In this document: positions 25,832 through 33,473 of the stretch, in pieces
Position numbering within the stretch: position 1 is the stretch's first letter
Layout: each line of letters begins with the position of its first letter
Assembly: GCA_041685645.1 (NCBI GenBank)
Contig: JAWLFI010000006.1
Span: forward strand, 1 to 35,366
Length of the DNA: 35,366 bases
DNA from: JAWLFI01 sp041685645
GTDB taxonomy: Bacteria; Bacteroidota; Bacteroidia; Chitinophagales; Saprospiraceae
Direction of reading: 5' to 3'
Program-made: the position numbers and the translations under genes
The notes under the pieces: generated by a model
Database searches by the model: none
The model's input: only the letters and a program-made list of their open reading frames with translations
Told to the model about the DNA's origin: nothing

Positions 25832-28800
25832 TTACAATTCTTGAGTGAGATAAAGAAATTCTATTTCATGTCGATGAAGATTCCAGCGTTCCCATTCGTA
25901 TTGCAATAGTACTTCATAGCTTTTTTGAACACTCGTTGTCCATTCCATAAGACTAATTTGTCCTTGTTTGAGTTTTGATGAAGCCAATTCTTCGATGCGA
26001 TGGGCTCGCTCTATCATGCGATCTTCATAGCGCTGGACCTTTCTTTGGTATTGCAAGCAAAGATCGTAAGCCTGCTGCCACTTCATTTGGTGCTCAGCGC
26101 GCACCTGGCGAAGCTCCTCTTGCTGCTGCAGAATTTGCTGCTCAATTTTTTTTACTTCTGCTCGCCGACTCCCGTAAAAAATAGGAACCCGGAGTCCCAA
26201 TTGCCCGGCGTGAAACCGCTCACCGGATCCGTATTCTTCCATGGGGTTATTCACATTCTGGTCCCCTATCAATGTCATGTTCTGATATTGAATACTGAAG
26301 TCAGGCCATAAATCGGCTGCCACCTTTCCTTTCTCTGCTGATTTGAGCGCCAACATTTCCTCTGCCCGACGAATTTTCGGGTGCTGCTCCCAACTCATCT
26401 CAGCTAAACTAGACTGTTGTAAGGGTGAAGACTGATTCATCGAGGAGGGAAAATCTGCTGAGGGGTCCTGAACCAAATACCGTAAATGTGAACGCAAAAC
26501 CTCTCTCCTCACATCCATGTCCATAAGGTCTAGCTCAACTTGCGCTCTCGTGTTTTCTGCAAATAACACTTCTAATTCTTCGGTTGCTCCGGAGGCAGAC
26601 CTTCGCTGCATCTGCTCCACATGTGCCTTCCAAATTGAATCGCGCTGCCGTAACAAGGATGCTCTCCGCTGCAAGGCATTCATTTCGTAATACGTCAAAT
26701 ACAACTCGCGCTTTAAATCGATCATAGAAAGGGCTCGTTCCTCCCTGCCAACCTCTGTTTGCTGCTCTAGCCAGGCTCTCCGCCTTTTATATCGCCCCGG
26801 CAAGGAAAATGACTGCTCTATAGCAAAACTGTTGTCCTGATTTTCCGTATTAAATTGCCCGTATTGCCCGGACAAAAAGGTCTTGGGAATATCTACTGCA
26901 GCGCCTTCACCTAATTCCAACGCCTCCACCGCTCTGCTCTCCATTTGGAATCTGGGATGCCGTTCCTCTAAAGCAGTGCGGGCATCTTTCAAACTATATG
27001 TGTTTTGAGCTCCCACGGCAACCGTAAAAGTTGCGAGGATGAATACATTGATGGCGGATTGACCTCTAAAACTGATTCTTCTTTCTTCAATCCAGCGATA
27101 GAGCACCGGAAGGAGCAATAAGGTCAATACTGTGCTCGTAATCAATCCCCCAATAACCACTGAAGCTAAAGGACGCTGAACTTCACCGCCGGCAGATGTG
27201 CTTAAAGCCATTGGCAAAAATCCTAATGCCGCTACTAAGGCAGTCATCAGCACCGGCCGCAAACGCAATGCGGTTCCCTCTAGAATTCGTTCCATAATTG
27301 ATACTTTTTCCTTTTTTAATCTTTCGAATTCGCTGACCAATACCAATCCATCCAGAACAGTGACCCCAAAGAGTGCAATAAAGCCAATCCCGGCAGAAAT
27401 ACTAAAGGGCATATCACGCACATACAATGCCATCACTCCTCCAATAAATGAAAAAGGAACAGATGAAAAAATCAGTAAGGCATAGCTGACGCGGCGAAAC
27501 GACAAATATAATAGTGACAAAATGAGTAGTAGCGCCACCGGAATAGCATAGCGCAATCGATCGGCCGCTCGCTCTAAATTCTCAAAGTCACCACCATAAG
27601 ATACAAAATAGCCCGGAGGAATATTTATCTCCTTTCCAAGAACACCTTGGACTTCAGAGATAAAACTGGATACATCCCGATTTCGAATATTCACCCCTAT
27701 CGTTACGCGACGCTGTGAATTTTCACGTGAAATCTGCATCGGACCGCGTACTCTCCGGGCTGACACCACCTCCGTGATGGGAATACTCGGCCCCAGACCA
27801 TCCTGTGTCTTAATCCTCAAGTCAGATAAATTTAGGGGGGCATTTTGTACTGAATCAAGACGAATCACCATGTCAAATCGGCGCTCTTCCTCGAAAATCG
27901 TCCCACCAAATTCTCCCGCATAGGCCGTCCGAATGACAGTATTGACATCCGTGACCGCTATCCCGTGCCGAGCCAGAGCCGAACGATCGTATTTTATTTG
28001 CCACTGCCGCAATCCCGCCGTTTGCTCGACGCGAACATCTCCGGCGCCCGGCACCTCCTCAATCCACTTAGCCATCTCATCCGCTATGCGCTTCAATTCA
28101 GACATAGACTCTCCAAATACCTTAATCGCCACATCTGATTTCACCCCCGTCATCAATTCATTGAATCGCAATTGAATCGGCTGGGTAAACTCAAAGGATA
28201 CCCCCGTAAACACCTTGAGTGCTTCATCCATCTTATCAGCCAACTCTTCACGAGATTTCGCTGAAACCCACTCGGACTTGTCCTTCAAAATAATCATCAC
28301 ATCAGCCTCCTCTATCGCCATGGGATCCGTGGGAATCTCCGCTGTACCTATTTTGGATACTACGTGCTCTACCTCCGGAAAACTACTGAGCAAAACTTTC
28401 TCTGCTGCCGTAGTCGTTCGAATACTCTCACTTAAACTACTGCCGGGAGGAAGTGTCACTTGCATCGCCAGGTCACCTTCCTCCAGGGTGGGAATGAATT
28501 CCGACCCCATGCGGCTAAATAAAACGGTAGCCAAAACCAAAAAACCTAAAGCCGGCAGAACAACCGCCAGCGGAGATCCCAAACTAAATCGCAATAGTGG
28601 TCTATATTGCCGCTTTAACAACTCCATCAATCGATAGGACGGTCCGCGAGACTCCCGAATTTTATTTTTTAGTAATAACGAACTCATGACCGGTAAATAG
28701 GTCACTGATAATAAAAATGTCCCAATCAGTGCAAAACTCAATGTCAGAGCCATGGGATGAAACATTTTCCCCTCTATCCCCACCAAAGCCAAAATGGGTA

Positions 28801-30181
28801 AAAACACAACTAAGGTCGTAAACAGTCCAAAACTCGCCGGCTTCATCATAGAAGTAGAGGCCTGAACCACCGCCTCATCCATTTGCTTTGATGATAAGCG
28901 AGCACCCATATGACGGGCAAATAAATAATGTACAATGCCCTCCACTACAATTACCGCACTGTCCACAATGATTCCAAAATCAATAGCCCCCAGTGACATT
29001 AGATTGGCCGATACCCCAAAATACTGCATCAGAATAAATGCAAAAAGCAAACTCAAAGGAACGATAGAAGCTACAATCAGCCCGGCCCGCCAATTGCCAA
29101 GCAATAAAATGAGCACTAAAATCACAATCCCACCGCCCATCAATAAATTGTGCTGAATCGTTGCCGTAGTCTGGTCAACGAGTTCAGCTCGATCCAAATA
29201 CGGATATATATCAACACCCTCGGGCAAGCCTCCACGAATCTCCTCCACCCGGGACTGAACGTTGCGGGTGGTCTGGTCGGAATTCTCTCCCTTCAACATC
29301 AACGTAATCCCACCGACAACCTCACCTACCCCATCCATTGTCATCGCACCATAGCGCTGAGCAGAACCTTCCCTGACCTCAGCTACATCTCCTAGTATCA
29401 CAGACTTCCCCGGTGAAGAAGAAGCAAGAAAAATGGATGCCATATCCTCCATGGACTCAACTCGGCCCAGGGCCCGAATATAATATGCCTGATCATCCCG
29501 CTCTATATAGCTGCCCCCAGTATTCTCATGTGCGGCCCGCACCCGAGCTACCACTTCATTGATCGTGAGATCCCTCGCCATCAACGCGGAGGGATCCACC
29601 GCAATCTCATATTGCTTCAATTGTCCACCAAAACTACTCACCTCAATAATTCCCTTCGTTCCCGAGAGTTGCCGCTTGACAATCCAATCTTGAATCGTTC
29701 GCAAATCCATCAGAGAATATCGGTCAATATGACTGGAATCTACTGTCAATACATATTGATAGATCTCCCCCAGCCCCGTAGTAATCGGCATCATCTGTGG
29801 ACGCCCCAGTGCGCGCGGAATCTCCTGAACCGCCATATCCAATTGCTCGCGCACGAATTGCCGGGCCTCCAGAGTGGGCACCTCCTCCTCAAATACAACC
29901 GTAACCACCGACAAACCGTAGCGAGACACCGACCGAACTTCCCGCACAGAAGGCAAATTTTGCATCGCTAGCTCTATAGGTAAAGTAATCTGTTGTTCCA
30001 TCTCCTGAGGAGGCGATGTAGGACTATTTGTCACGATTTGAACCTGATTATTCGTGATGTCGGGCAGTGCATCCAACGGGATGTTCCAAAATGACCAGGC
30101 TCCTGCCAAAATAACTCCCAGCACAAAAAGAAGGACAATAAATTTATTCTTTACAGAATATCGGATGATAGATTCTAACAT
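25832..30181 (-). CDS. CusA/CzcA heavy-metal RND pump fused to TolC-like channel
   Basis: A 1449-residue fusion. Residues 1 to about 1035 are a complete heavy-metal-efflux RND protein: twelve membrane helices, two large periplasmic loops, and the HME signature DFGIIVDSAVIVVEGI near residue 400 containing the proton-relay acids. Residues 1043-1058 form a short hydrophobic stretch ending VGAQ, preceded by arginines. Residues about 1060-1449 are an outer-membrane TolC/CusC-like efflux protein with coiled-coil helices (GEEELRQVRAEHQ-like) and the PIFYGSRRAEV motif. It exports metal cations from periplasm or cytoplasm; the metal is not decided by the sequence. Fusions of about 1450 residues are recurrent in Bacteroidota. 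It lies between the small His-rich gene and the adaptor gene. Confidence 0.93.
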   Translation of the reverse strand: MLESIIRYSVKNKFIVLLFVLGVILAGAWSFWNIPLDALPDITNNQVQIVTNSPTSPPQEMEQQITLPIELAMQNLPSVREVRSVSRYGLSVVTVVFEEEVPTLEARQFVREQLDMAVQEIPRALGRPQMMPITTGLGEIYQYVLTVDSSHIDRYSLMDLRTIQDWIVKRQLSGTKGIIEVSSFGGQLKQYEIAVDPSALMARDLTINEVVARVRAAHENTGGSYIERDDQAYYIRALGRVESMEDMASIFLASSSPGKSVILGDVAEVREGSAQRYGAMTMDGVGEVVGGITLMLKGENSDQTTRNVQSRVEEIRGGLPEGVDIYPYLDRAELVDQTTATIQHNLLMGGGIVILVLILLLGNWRAGLIVASIVPLSLLFAFILMQYFGVSANLMSLGAIDFGIIVDSAVIVVEGIVHYLFARHMGARLSSKQMDEAVVQASTSMMKPASFGLFTTLVVFLPILALVGIEGKMFHPMALTLSFALIGTFLLSVTYLPVMSSLLLKNKIRESRGPSYRLMELLKRQYRPLLRFSLGSPLAVVLPALGFLVLATVLFSRMGSEFIPTLEEGDLAMQVTLPPGSSLSESIRTTTAAEKVLLSSFPEVEHVVSKIGTAEIPTDPMAIEEADVMIILKDKSEWVSAKSREELADKMDEALKVFTGVSFEFTQPIQLRFNELMTGVKSDVAIKVFGESMSELKRIADEMAKWIEEVPGAGDVRVEQTAGLRQWQIKYDRSALARHGIAVTDVNTVIRTAYAGEFGGTIFEEERRFDMVIRLDSVQNAPLNLSDLRIKTQDGLGPSIPITEVVSARRVRGPMQISRENSQRRVTIGVNIRNRDVSSFISEVQGVLGKEINIPPGYFVSYGGDFENLERAADRLRYAIPVALLLILSLLYLSFRRVSYALLIFSSVPFSFIGGVMALYVRDMPFSISAGIGFIALFGVTVLDGLVLVSEFERLKKEKVSIMERILEGTALRLRPVLMTALVAALGFLPMALSTSAGGEVQRPLASVVIGGLITSTVLTLLLLPVLYRWIEERRISFRGQSAINVFILATFTVAVGAQNTYSLKDARTALEERHPRFQMESRAVEALELGEGAAVDIPKTFLSGQYGQFNTENQDNSFAIEQSFSLPGRYKRRRAWLEQQTEVGREERALSMIDLKRELYLTYYEMNALQRRASLLRQRDSIWKAHVEQMQRRSASGATEELEVLFAENTRAQVELDLMDMDVRREVLRSHLRYLVQDPSADFPSSMNQSSPLQQSSLAEMSWEQHPKIRRAEEMLALKSAEKGKVAADLWPDFSIQYQNMTLIGDQNVNNPMEEYGSGERFHAGQLGLRVPIFYGSRRAEVKKIEQQILQQQEELRQVRAEHQMKWQQAYDLCLQYQRKVQRYEDRMIERAHRIEELASSKLKQGQISLMEWTTSVQKSYEVLLQYEWERWNLHRHEIEFLYLTQEL

Positions 30182-30311
30182 AACTTAGCATTCGCTACCT
30201 CAGATTGAGGAAGTTATTCACACAATAAAATGGAAGGAGCAATGGGACCGGACAGACTGTAACATCATATGCCAGACACTCATTACTTCGCAAAAAATGG
30301 AAAAGGAGGGA

Positions 30312-30692
30312 TTATCGCGGAGGATGCCAGATATCGTGAGCCAATAAAGCAAAGTTAAAAGCTTTCGGGGCACTCATCGCTCTCTGGTTTGACTCAGAAA
30401 GCAAGCTGAACCCACTCAAGTGAGATTGCTGTAATCCTTTAAAGTCAGCGAAAAAATATTGACAACAATGCTGAAAAGGTAAATCGTGATCCTCATCGTG
30501 ATCTCCCGTGTGTTTCTCCTCATCAAAATAATGCATTACCACAAATTCCAGCCAACTCAAGTCAGAATCCATAAGCTGATGCTCTTCATAATGCTGCACG
30601 AGTTCAGGCAATTTCAGCCACTCTCCAAAATGAGCATTTGTGGCCAGATACAGACCCAAAAGCAACCACGATACAGATTTTCGAAATGTCAT
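30312..30692 (-). CDS. Small exported His/Asp/Cys-rich protein heading metal efflux operon
   Basis: A 126-residue protein with an N-terminal hydrophobic segment (about 6-21). The mature part is rich in His, Asp and Glu: HYEEHQ near residue 34, HTGDHDEDHD at about 61-70, then HCC. These could bind a metal cation in the periplasm. Small His-rich proteins of this type occur just before RND metal pumps in Bacteroidota (recalled, not checked). It is the first gene of the operon, directly behind the best promoter in the window, and 130 bases before the pump gene. A sensor, chaperone or buffer role is inference. Confidence 0.72.
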   Translation of the reverse strand: MTFRKSVSWLLLGLYLATNAHFGEWLKLPELVQHYEEHQLMDSDLSWLEFVVMHYFDEEKHTGDHDEDHDLPFQHCCQYFFADFKGLQQSHLSGFSLLSESNQRAMSAPKAFNFALLAHDIWHPPR

Positions 30693-30709
30693 ATCTCATC
30701 TATCTGCAT

Positions 30710-30740
30710 CAAAGATAATATTTTAATCCAACCACTCAAA
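30710..30740 (-). promoter_or_regulatory. Bacteroidota-type promoter of the metal efflux operon
   Basis: On the minus strand TTTG (plus CAAA at 30737-30740) is followed after exactly 19 bases by TATCTTTG (plus CAAAGATA at 30710-30717). Both match the known Bacteroidota pattern TTTG-N19-21-TAnnTTTG. Transcription would start about 10-15 bases before the ATG at 30692. Confidence 0.65.
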
Positions 30741-30769
30741 CCCCTCCGCCGCCATGAGATGAGCTCTCT

Positions 30770-30945
30770 GTTTTCTTTTTTTTGAATGTTTTGGCCGTGC
30801 CCCCGCCCCGGGCAAGCCTTCGGGGCGGGGTCGGGTCATCCGTGGCTATCGGTCCCCGCCTCGCCAGCCGATATGAAAAACGGCTGGCGAATCGGTGACG
30901 CGACCCGCCGGCGGGTCGCCCACTCCTACCCCTCACGGATGCGGT
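30770..30945 (+). repeat. GC-rich multi-hairpin intergenic element, copy D
   Basis: The head is GTTTTCTTTTTTTTGAATG then TTTTGGCCGTGC (30770-30800), nearly identical to the head of copy A. The first stem is CCCCGCCCCG/CGGGGCGGGG (30801-30810 with 30821-30830). An outer stem CATCCGTG/CACGGATG (30837-30844 with 30934-30941) encloses TCGCCAGCCG/CGGCTGGCGA (30861-30870 with 30881-30890) and the perfect 20-bp palindrome GCGACCCGCC/GGCGGGTCGC (30900-30919). It lies between the divergent metal efflux operon and ssb. An ORF through it is not a gene. Confidence 0.7.
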
Positions 30946-31012
30946 AAATCTGTTCCCTCAATGCGCCGGATGCACCTCACTGAACGACCTTGACCACCTA
31001 TTAAATCACCTC

Positions 31013-31093
31013 ACAAACGAATACAAGCATTTACAAACGGATACAAATGTTTACGTTACGGTTATTCCCTCACCCTTGCTTCATATTTGTATC
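31013..31093 (+). promoter_or_regulatory. Repeated ATACAA motifs upstream of ssb
   Basis: Two head-to-tail 20-base units (31013-31032 and 31033-31052) share ACAAACG-ATACAA and TTT, matching at 16 of 20 positions. A third, inverted copy ATTTGTATC at 31085-31093 is the exact reverse complement of GATACAAAT at 31040-31048. Units about two helical turns apart suggest a protein-binding array. A weak promoter, TTTA-N19-TAGATTTT (31112-31142), follows before the ssb ATG. The binding protein is unknown. Confidence 0.4.
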
Positions 31094-31171
31094 GTCGATC
31101 GACATCAATTATTTATTCACCGTCTGTGCGACAATAGATTTTTATCCAGCACGGACACAAATTTTAGAGTT

Positions 31172-31522
31172 ATGAAAACTTTGAATAACCAAGTACAGCT
31201 CATCGGAAACCTGGGACAGGATCCGGAATTAAAAACCTTTGACAGCGGCAATCAGTTATGTCGTTTTTCTCTCGCCACTACCGACTACTTCAAAGACAAA
31301 GACGGGAACCGGCAGGAAAAAACCGAATGGCACAATGTCGTTGCCTGGGGCCGATTGGGCGAAGTCATGGCCGAAATCCTCAACAAGGGCGACCGCGTCG
31401 TCATCCACGGCAAATTAAAATCGAGAACGTATGAAAATGCCGAGGGTCAGACAAAGTACATTACGGAAATTCTGACAGACGACTTCTTGAAAGTTAGTCC
31501 TAAAAAAGAGGCTGCAGCCTAA
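31172..31522 (+). CDS. ssb: Single-stranded DNA-binding protein, short form
   Basis: A 116-residue SSB. The OB-fold occupies nearly the whole protein (NQVQLIGNLGQDPEL at 6-20 and TEWHNVVAWGRLGE at 51-64, with W53 and W59 available for stacking on DNA; GDRVVIHGKL follows). The chain ends VSPKKEAAA, so the flexible linker and acidic tip (DDDIPF-type) used to recruit repair and replication partners are missing. Short SSB paralogues without the tip are known in several phyla, usually alongside a full-length SSB. The frame is open upstream to 31076, but the SSB fold begins at MKTLNNQ, which fixes the start at 31172. No same-strand partner is adjacent. Confidence 0.92.
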   Translation: MKTLNNQVQLIGNLGQDPELKTFDSGNQLCRFSLATTDYFKDKDGNRQEKTEWHNVVAWGRLGEVMAEILNKGDRVVIHGKLKSRTYENAEGQTKYITEILTDDFLKVSPKKEAAA

Positions 31523-31555
31523 ATTAAGGCGCAACAAATTGGCCTTCCCTGACCG

Positions 31556-31613
31556 ATGAGGTCGCTACTTCTCTCCATGGCTGAAACCATCGATTGAGAA
31601 ATGGCGACCTCAT
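31556..31613 (+). terminator. Long hairpin after ssb, possible terminator
   Basis: ATGAGGTCGC (31556-31565) pairs with GCGACCTCAT (31604-31613), and TTCTC (31569-31573) with GAGAA (31596-31600) inside it. It starts 33 bases after the ssb stop. The downstream bases TGTCATTTCC give only a weak T tract, so termination is plausible but not certain. Confidence 0.5.
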
Positions 31614-31976
31614 TGTCATTTCCATGAGTTTATCTTTTTCCAAAAGCTGAGTGATTGGCTCCTGGCATCATTTAATCCCTTGTATTCCCGGTCAATTAAA
31701 ACTCTTTTTATCACCGCGACATTTGACAAAATTGCGTATCTTAGACATTAGGTTACTTTATCCAGAACACATGTTTTTTCAGATATGTACAGAAATCTCT
31801 GACAGACCCTGACAAATGAGTTGGGGAGTCAGGGGAAGTCCGATATAAGCTATACGATGTGAGCATAAACGACAATTAATAAGAGTTGTTTCGGACTGAA
31901 AATTACAAAAGGCTTCGCCATCAGACTTCGACTGTTATTTTCGAAAATTGCTTTATTTCATTGGAAATTAAATACT
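31614..31976. other. Intergenic region without recognised genes
   Basis: No gene is evident. A perfect 7-bp hairpin CCCTGAC/GTCAGGG lies at 31807-31834, and AGTCCGA (31837-31843) could pair over a long distance with TCGGACT (31891-31897), which hints at a folded leader upstream of the downstream membrane protein gene. I see no tRNA or known riboswitch. Confidence 0.45.
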
Positions 31977-32141
31977 ATGAGACCTTGTCCCCTGACCGAA
32001 TTCCGCCTGGTTTTTAATCTGCCATCAGTATCTGTTGAAAAGAATCCTTCGCCCATGGACCTTTGTTTTTTGAGCGCTCAGAGCCGCAGCTGGTTGGAGC
32101 TTTCTGAAATATACCTCATTCTACAACAAAAACACTCATGA
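31977..32141 (+). CDS. Possible 54-residue ORF coupled to the next gene
   Basis: An ATG preceded by an A/T-rich stretch (GAAATTAAATACT) opens 54 codons. The stop codon overlaps the start of the following gene in the arrangement ATGA (32138-32141), which is typical of translational coupling. The product starts MRPCPLTEFRLVF and has no signal peptide, no clear membrane helix and no recognised family. It could be a leader peptide or a remnant of a gene, or chance. Confidence 0.28.
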   Translation: MRPCPLTEFRLVFNLPSVSVEKNPSPMDLCFLSAQSRSWLELSEIYLILQQKHS

Positions 32142-33244
32142 AAACACTTGCTGTCATATTGGCCTCAATTCATGGATTGATCCATCTTCTGGGCTTTATT
32201 AAAGCCTTTCACTTACATGAAGTCAAAACTTTGACGCTTCCTATTTCAAAAATGATGGGTACTCTGTGGCTTGCTGCATCTCTCCTTTTTATTATCTATG
32301 CTATTAGCTTTTCACTCGACCATAAATACTCCTGGATACTTGGATCTGTGGCGGTGATACTCTCGCAGTTCATAATAATACTTTTCTGGACCGATGCCAA
32401 ATGGGGGACTATTCCCAACCTTCTCCTCTTGCTCCCTATCCTCATCTCCTGGGGCGGATTTCAATTTAATGAGAAAATCAAAAGGGAAACGCAACAAATT
32501 TTAAATCAAGTATCCCTCTCAAAAGTAAATACAGTGACGGAGGAGGATATCTCGAAACTTCCGGGGCCGGTAAAACAATGGATGTCCACTAATGGAATCC
32601 TGGGACGGGAAGAAATTAAGATTGCCCAGCTCCGACAAAAGGCGCAAATGAAATTGGACCCAGAACAAAAAGACTGGAAAACAGCTATGGCAACTCAAGT
32701 GATTACTACAGAAACTCCAGCTTTCATTTGGACAGTGGACATGCAAATGTCGCCTTTTGTGCATATTCTCGGTCGAGATAAATACACCGAGGGACGTGGG
32801 GAAATGTTAATCAAGCTCTTTTCCTTAATCAATATCGCTCGCGAAACAGGACCTAAAATAGATGAAGGTACATTACAAAGATTCCTGGGGGAAATGGTTT
32901 GGTGTCCCTCATTGGCCTTGAGTCCATTCATTCAGTGGGAGGAGATCGACAACTTTTCAAGCAAAGCGACCATGAAGTACCGTGATGTTTCAGGAAGTGG
33001 TGTCTTTCATTTCAATGAAAATGGAGACTTTACAAAATTTGTTGCCTTCAGATACCGAGGCAATGACCGGAATACAAAAAGACTCCCCTGGGTATTGACC
33101 GTTGATGAATACAGTCAATTCAATAACATCAAGGTACCCGTAAAAATGAAAGCCACCTGGGAATTGGAGGACAAAAGTTGGACCTGGCTAGAGCTGGAAA
33201 TTCTAGACCTGAAATACAACCATCAAGTCCTCAACTCAAATTAG
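32138..33244 (+). CDS. DUF6544-like membrane protein
   Basis: A 368-residue protein. Four hydrophobic segments fill residues 1-115 (about 3-22, 38-60, 66-86 and 90-110). A soluble domain of about 230 residues follows, beginning LPGPVKQWMSTNGILG, with the conserved-looking stretches MQMSPFVHILGRDKYTEGRGEM, RFLGEMVWCPSLAL and WELEDKSWTWLELEI. This matches the DUF6544 (DUF6920-type) proteins of Bacteroidota as I recall them; their function is unknown. The gene may be coupled to the 54-residue ORF upstream and converges with the polyamine operon. Confidence 0.78.
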   Translation: MKTLAVILASIHGLIHLLGFIKAFHLHEVKTLTLPISKMMGTLWLAASLLFIIYAISFSLDHKYSWILGSVAVILSQFIIILFWTDAKWGTIPNLLLLLPILISWGGFQFNEKIKRETQQILNQVSLSKVNTVTEEDISKLPGPVKQWMSTNGILGREEIKIAQLRQKAQMKLDPEQKDWKTAMATQVITTETPAFIWTVDMQMSPFVHILGRDKYTEGRGEMLIKLFSLINIARETGPKIDEGTLQRFLGEMVWCPSLALSPFIQWEEIDNFSSKATMKYRDVSGSGVFHFNENGDFTKFVAFRYRGNDRNTKRLPWVLTVDEYSQFNNIKVPVKMKATWELEDKSWTWLELEILDLKYNHQVLNSN

Positions 33245-33387
33245 TGTGACATAATTTTCAAAATAAAGTGTTCAACCAGCTGATATTTTAGGTCAATTCC
33301 CCACCAAAGAATTTCCTCGCTCCCATACCCAACTTCGGGGAAGGACAAATTCCACCTTAGGTGGTGAGATAGCAATGTACATGCCAT

Positions 33388-33415
33388 TGCGTGCCTGTGG
33401 AGTTCCACCGACGCA
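33388..33415. terminator. Hairpin between convergent genes
   Basis: TGCGT (33388-33392) pairs with ACGCA (33411-33415) and GTGGA (33397-33401) with TCCAC (33404-33408). A smaller hairpin CCACC-TTA-GGTGG lies at 33352-33364. Both fall in the 229-base gap between the convergent DUF6544-like and DHS-like genes. Neither has a long T tract, so a bidirectional terminator is only a suggestion. Confidence 0.35.
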
Positions 33416-33473
33416 CCTCTTATGTAGCAAGGGGATTAGACATAAAAGTAAGTTGAGAAAGAGTCGACGAAAA

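Noticed and set aside
30736..30936. 66-codon minus-strand ORF
   Set aside because: Lies across element D and the efflux promoter; Arg/Gly-rich translation of hairpins.
31013..31052. Short tandem units as a CRISPR array
   Set aside because: Two imperfect 20-base units without spacers; no cas gene.
31720..31745. TTGACA-like sequence with TATCTT as a sigma-70 type promoter
   Set aside because: The two boxes are only eight bases apart and the organism appears to use the Bacteroidota promoter pattern.
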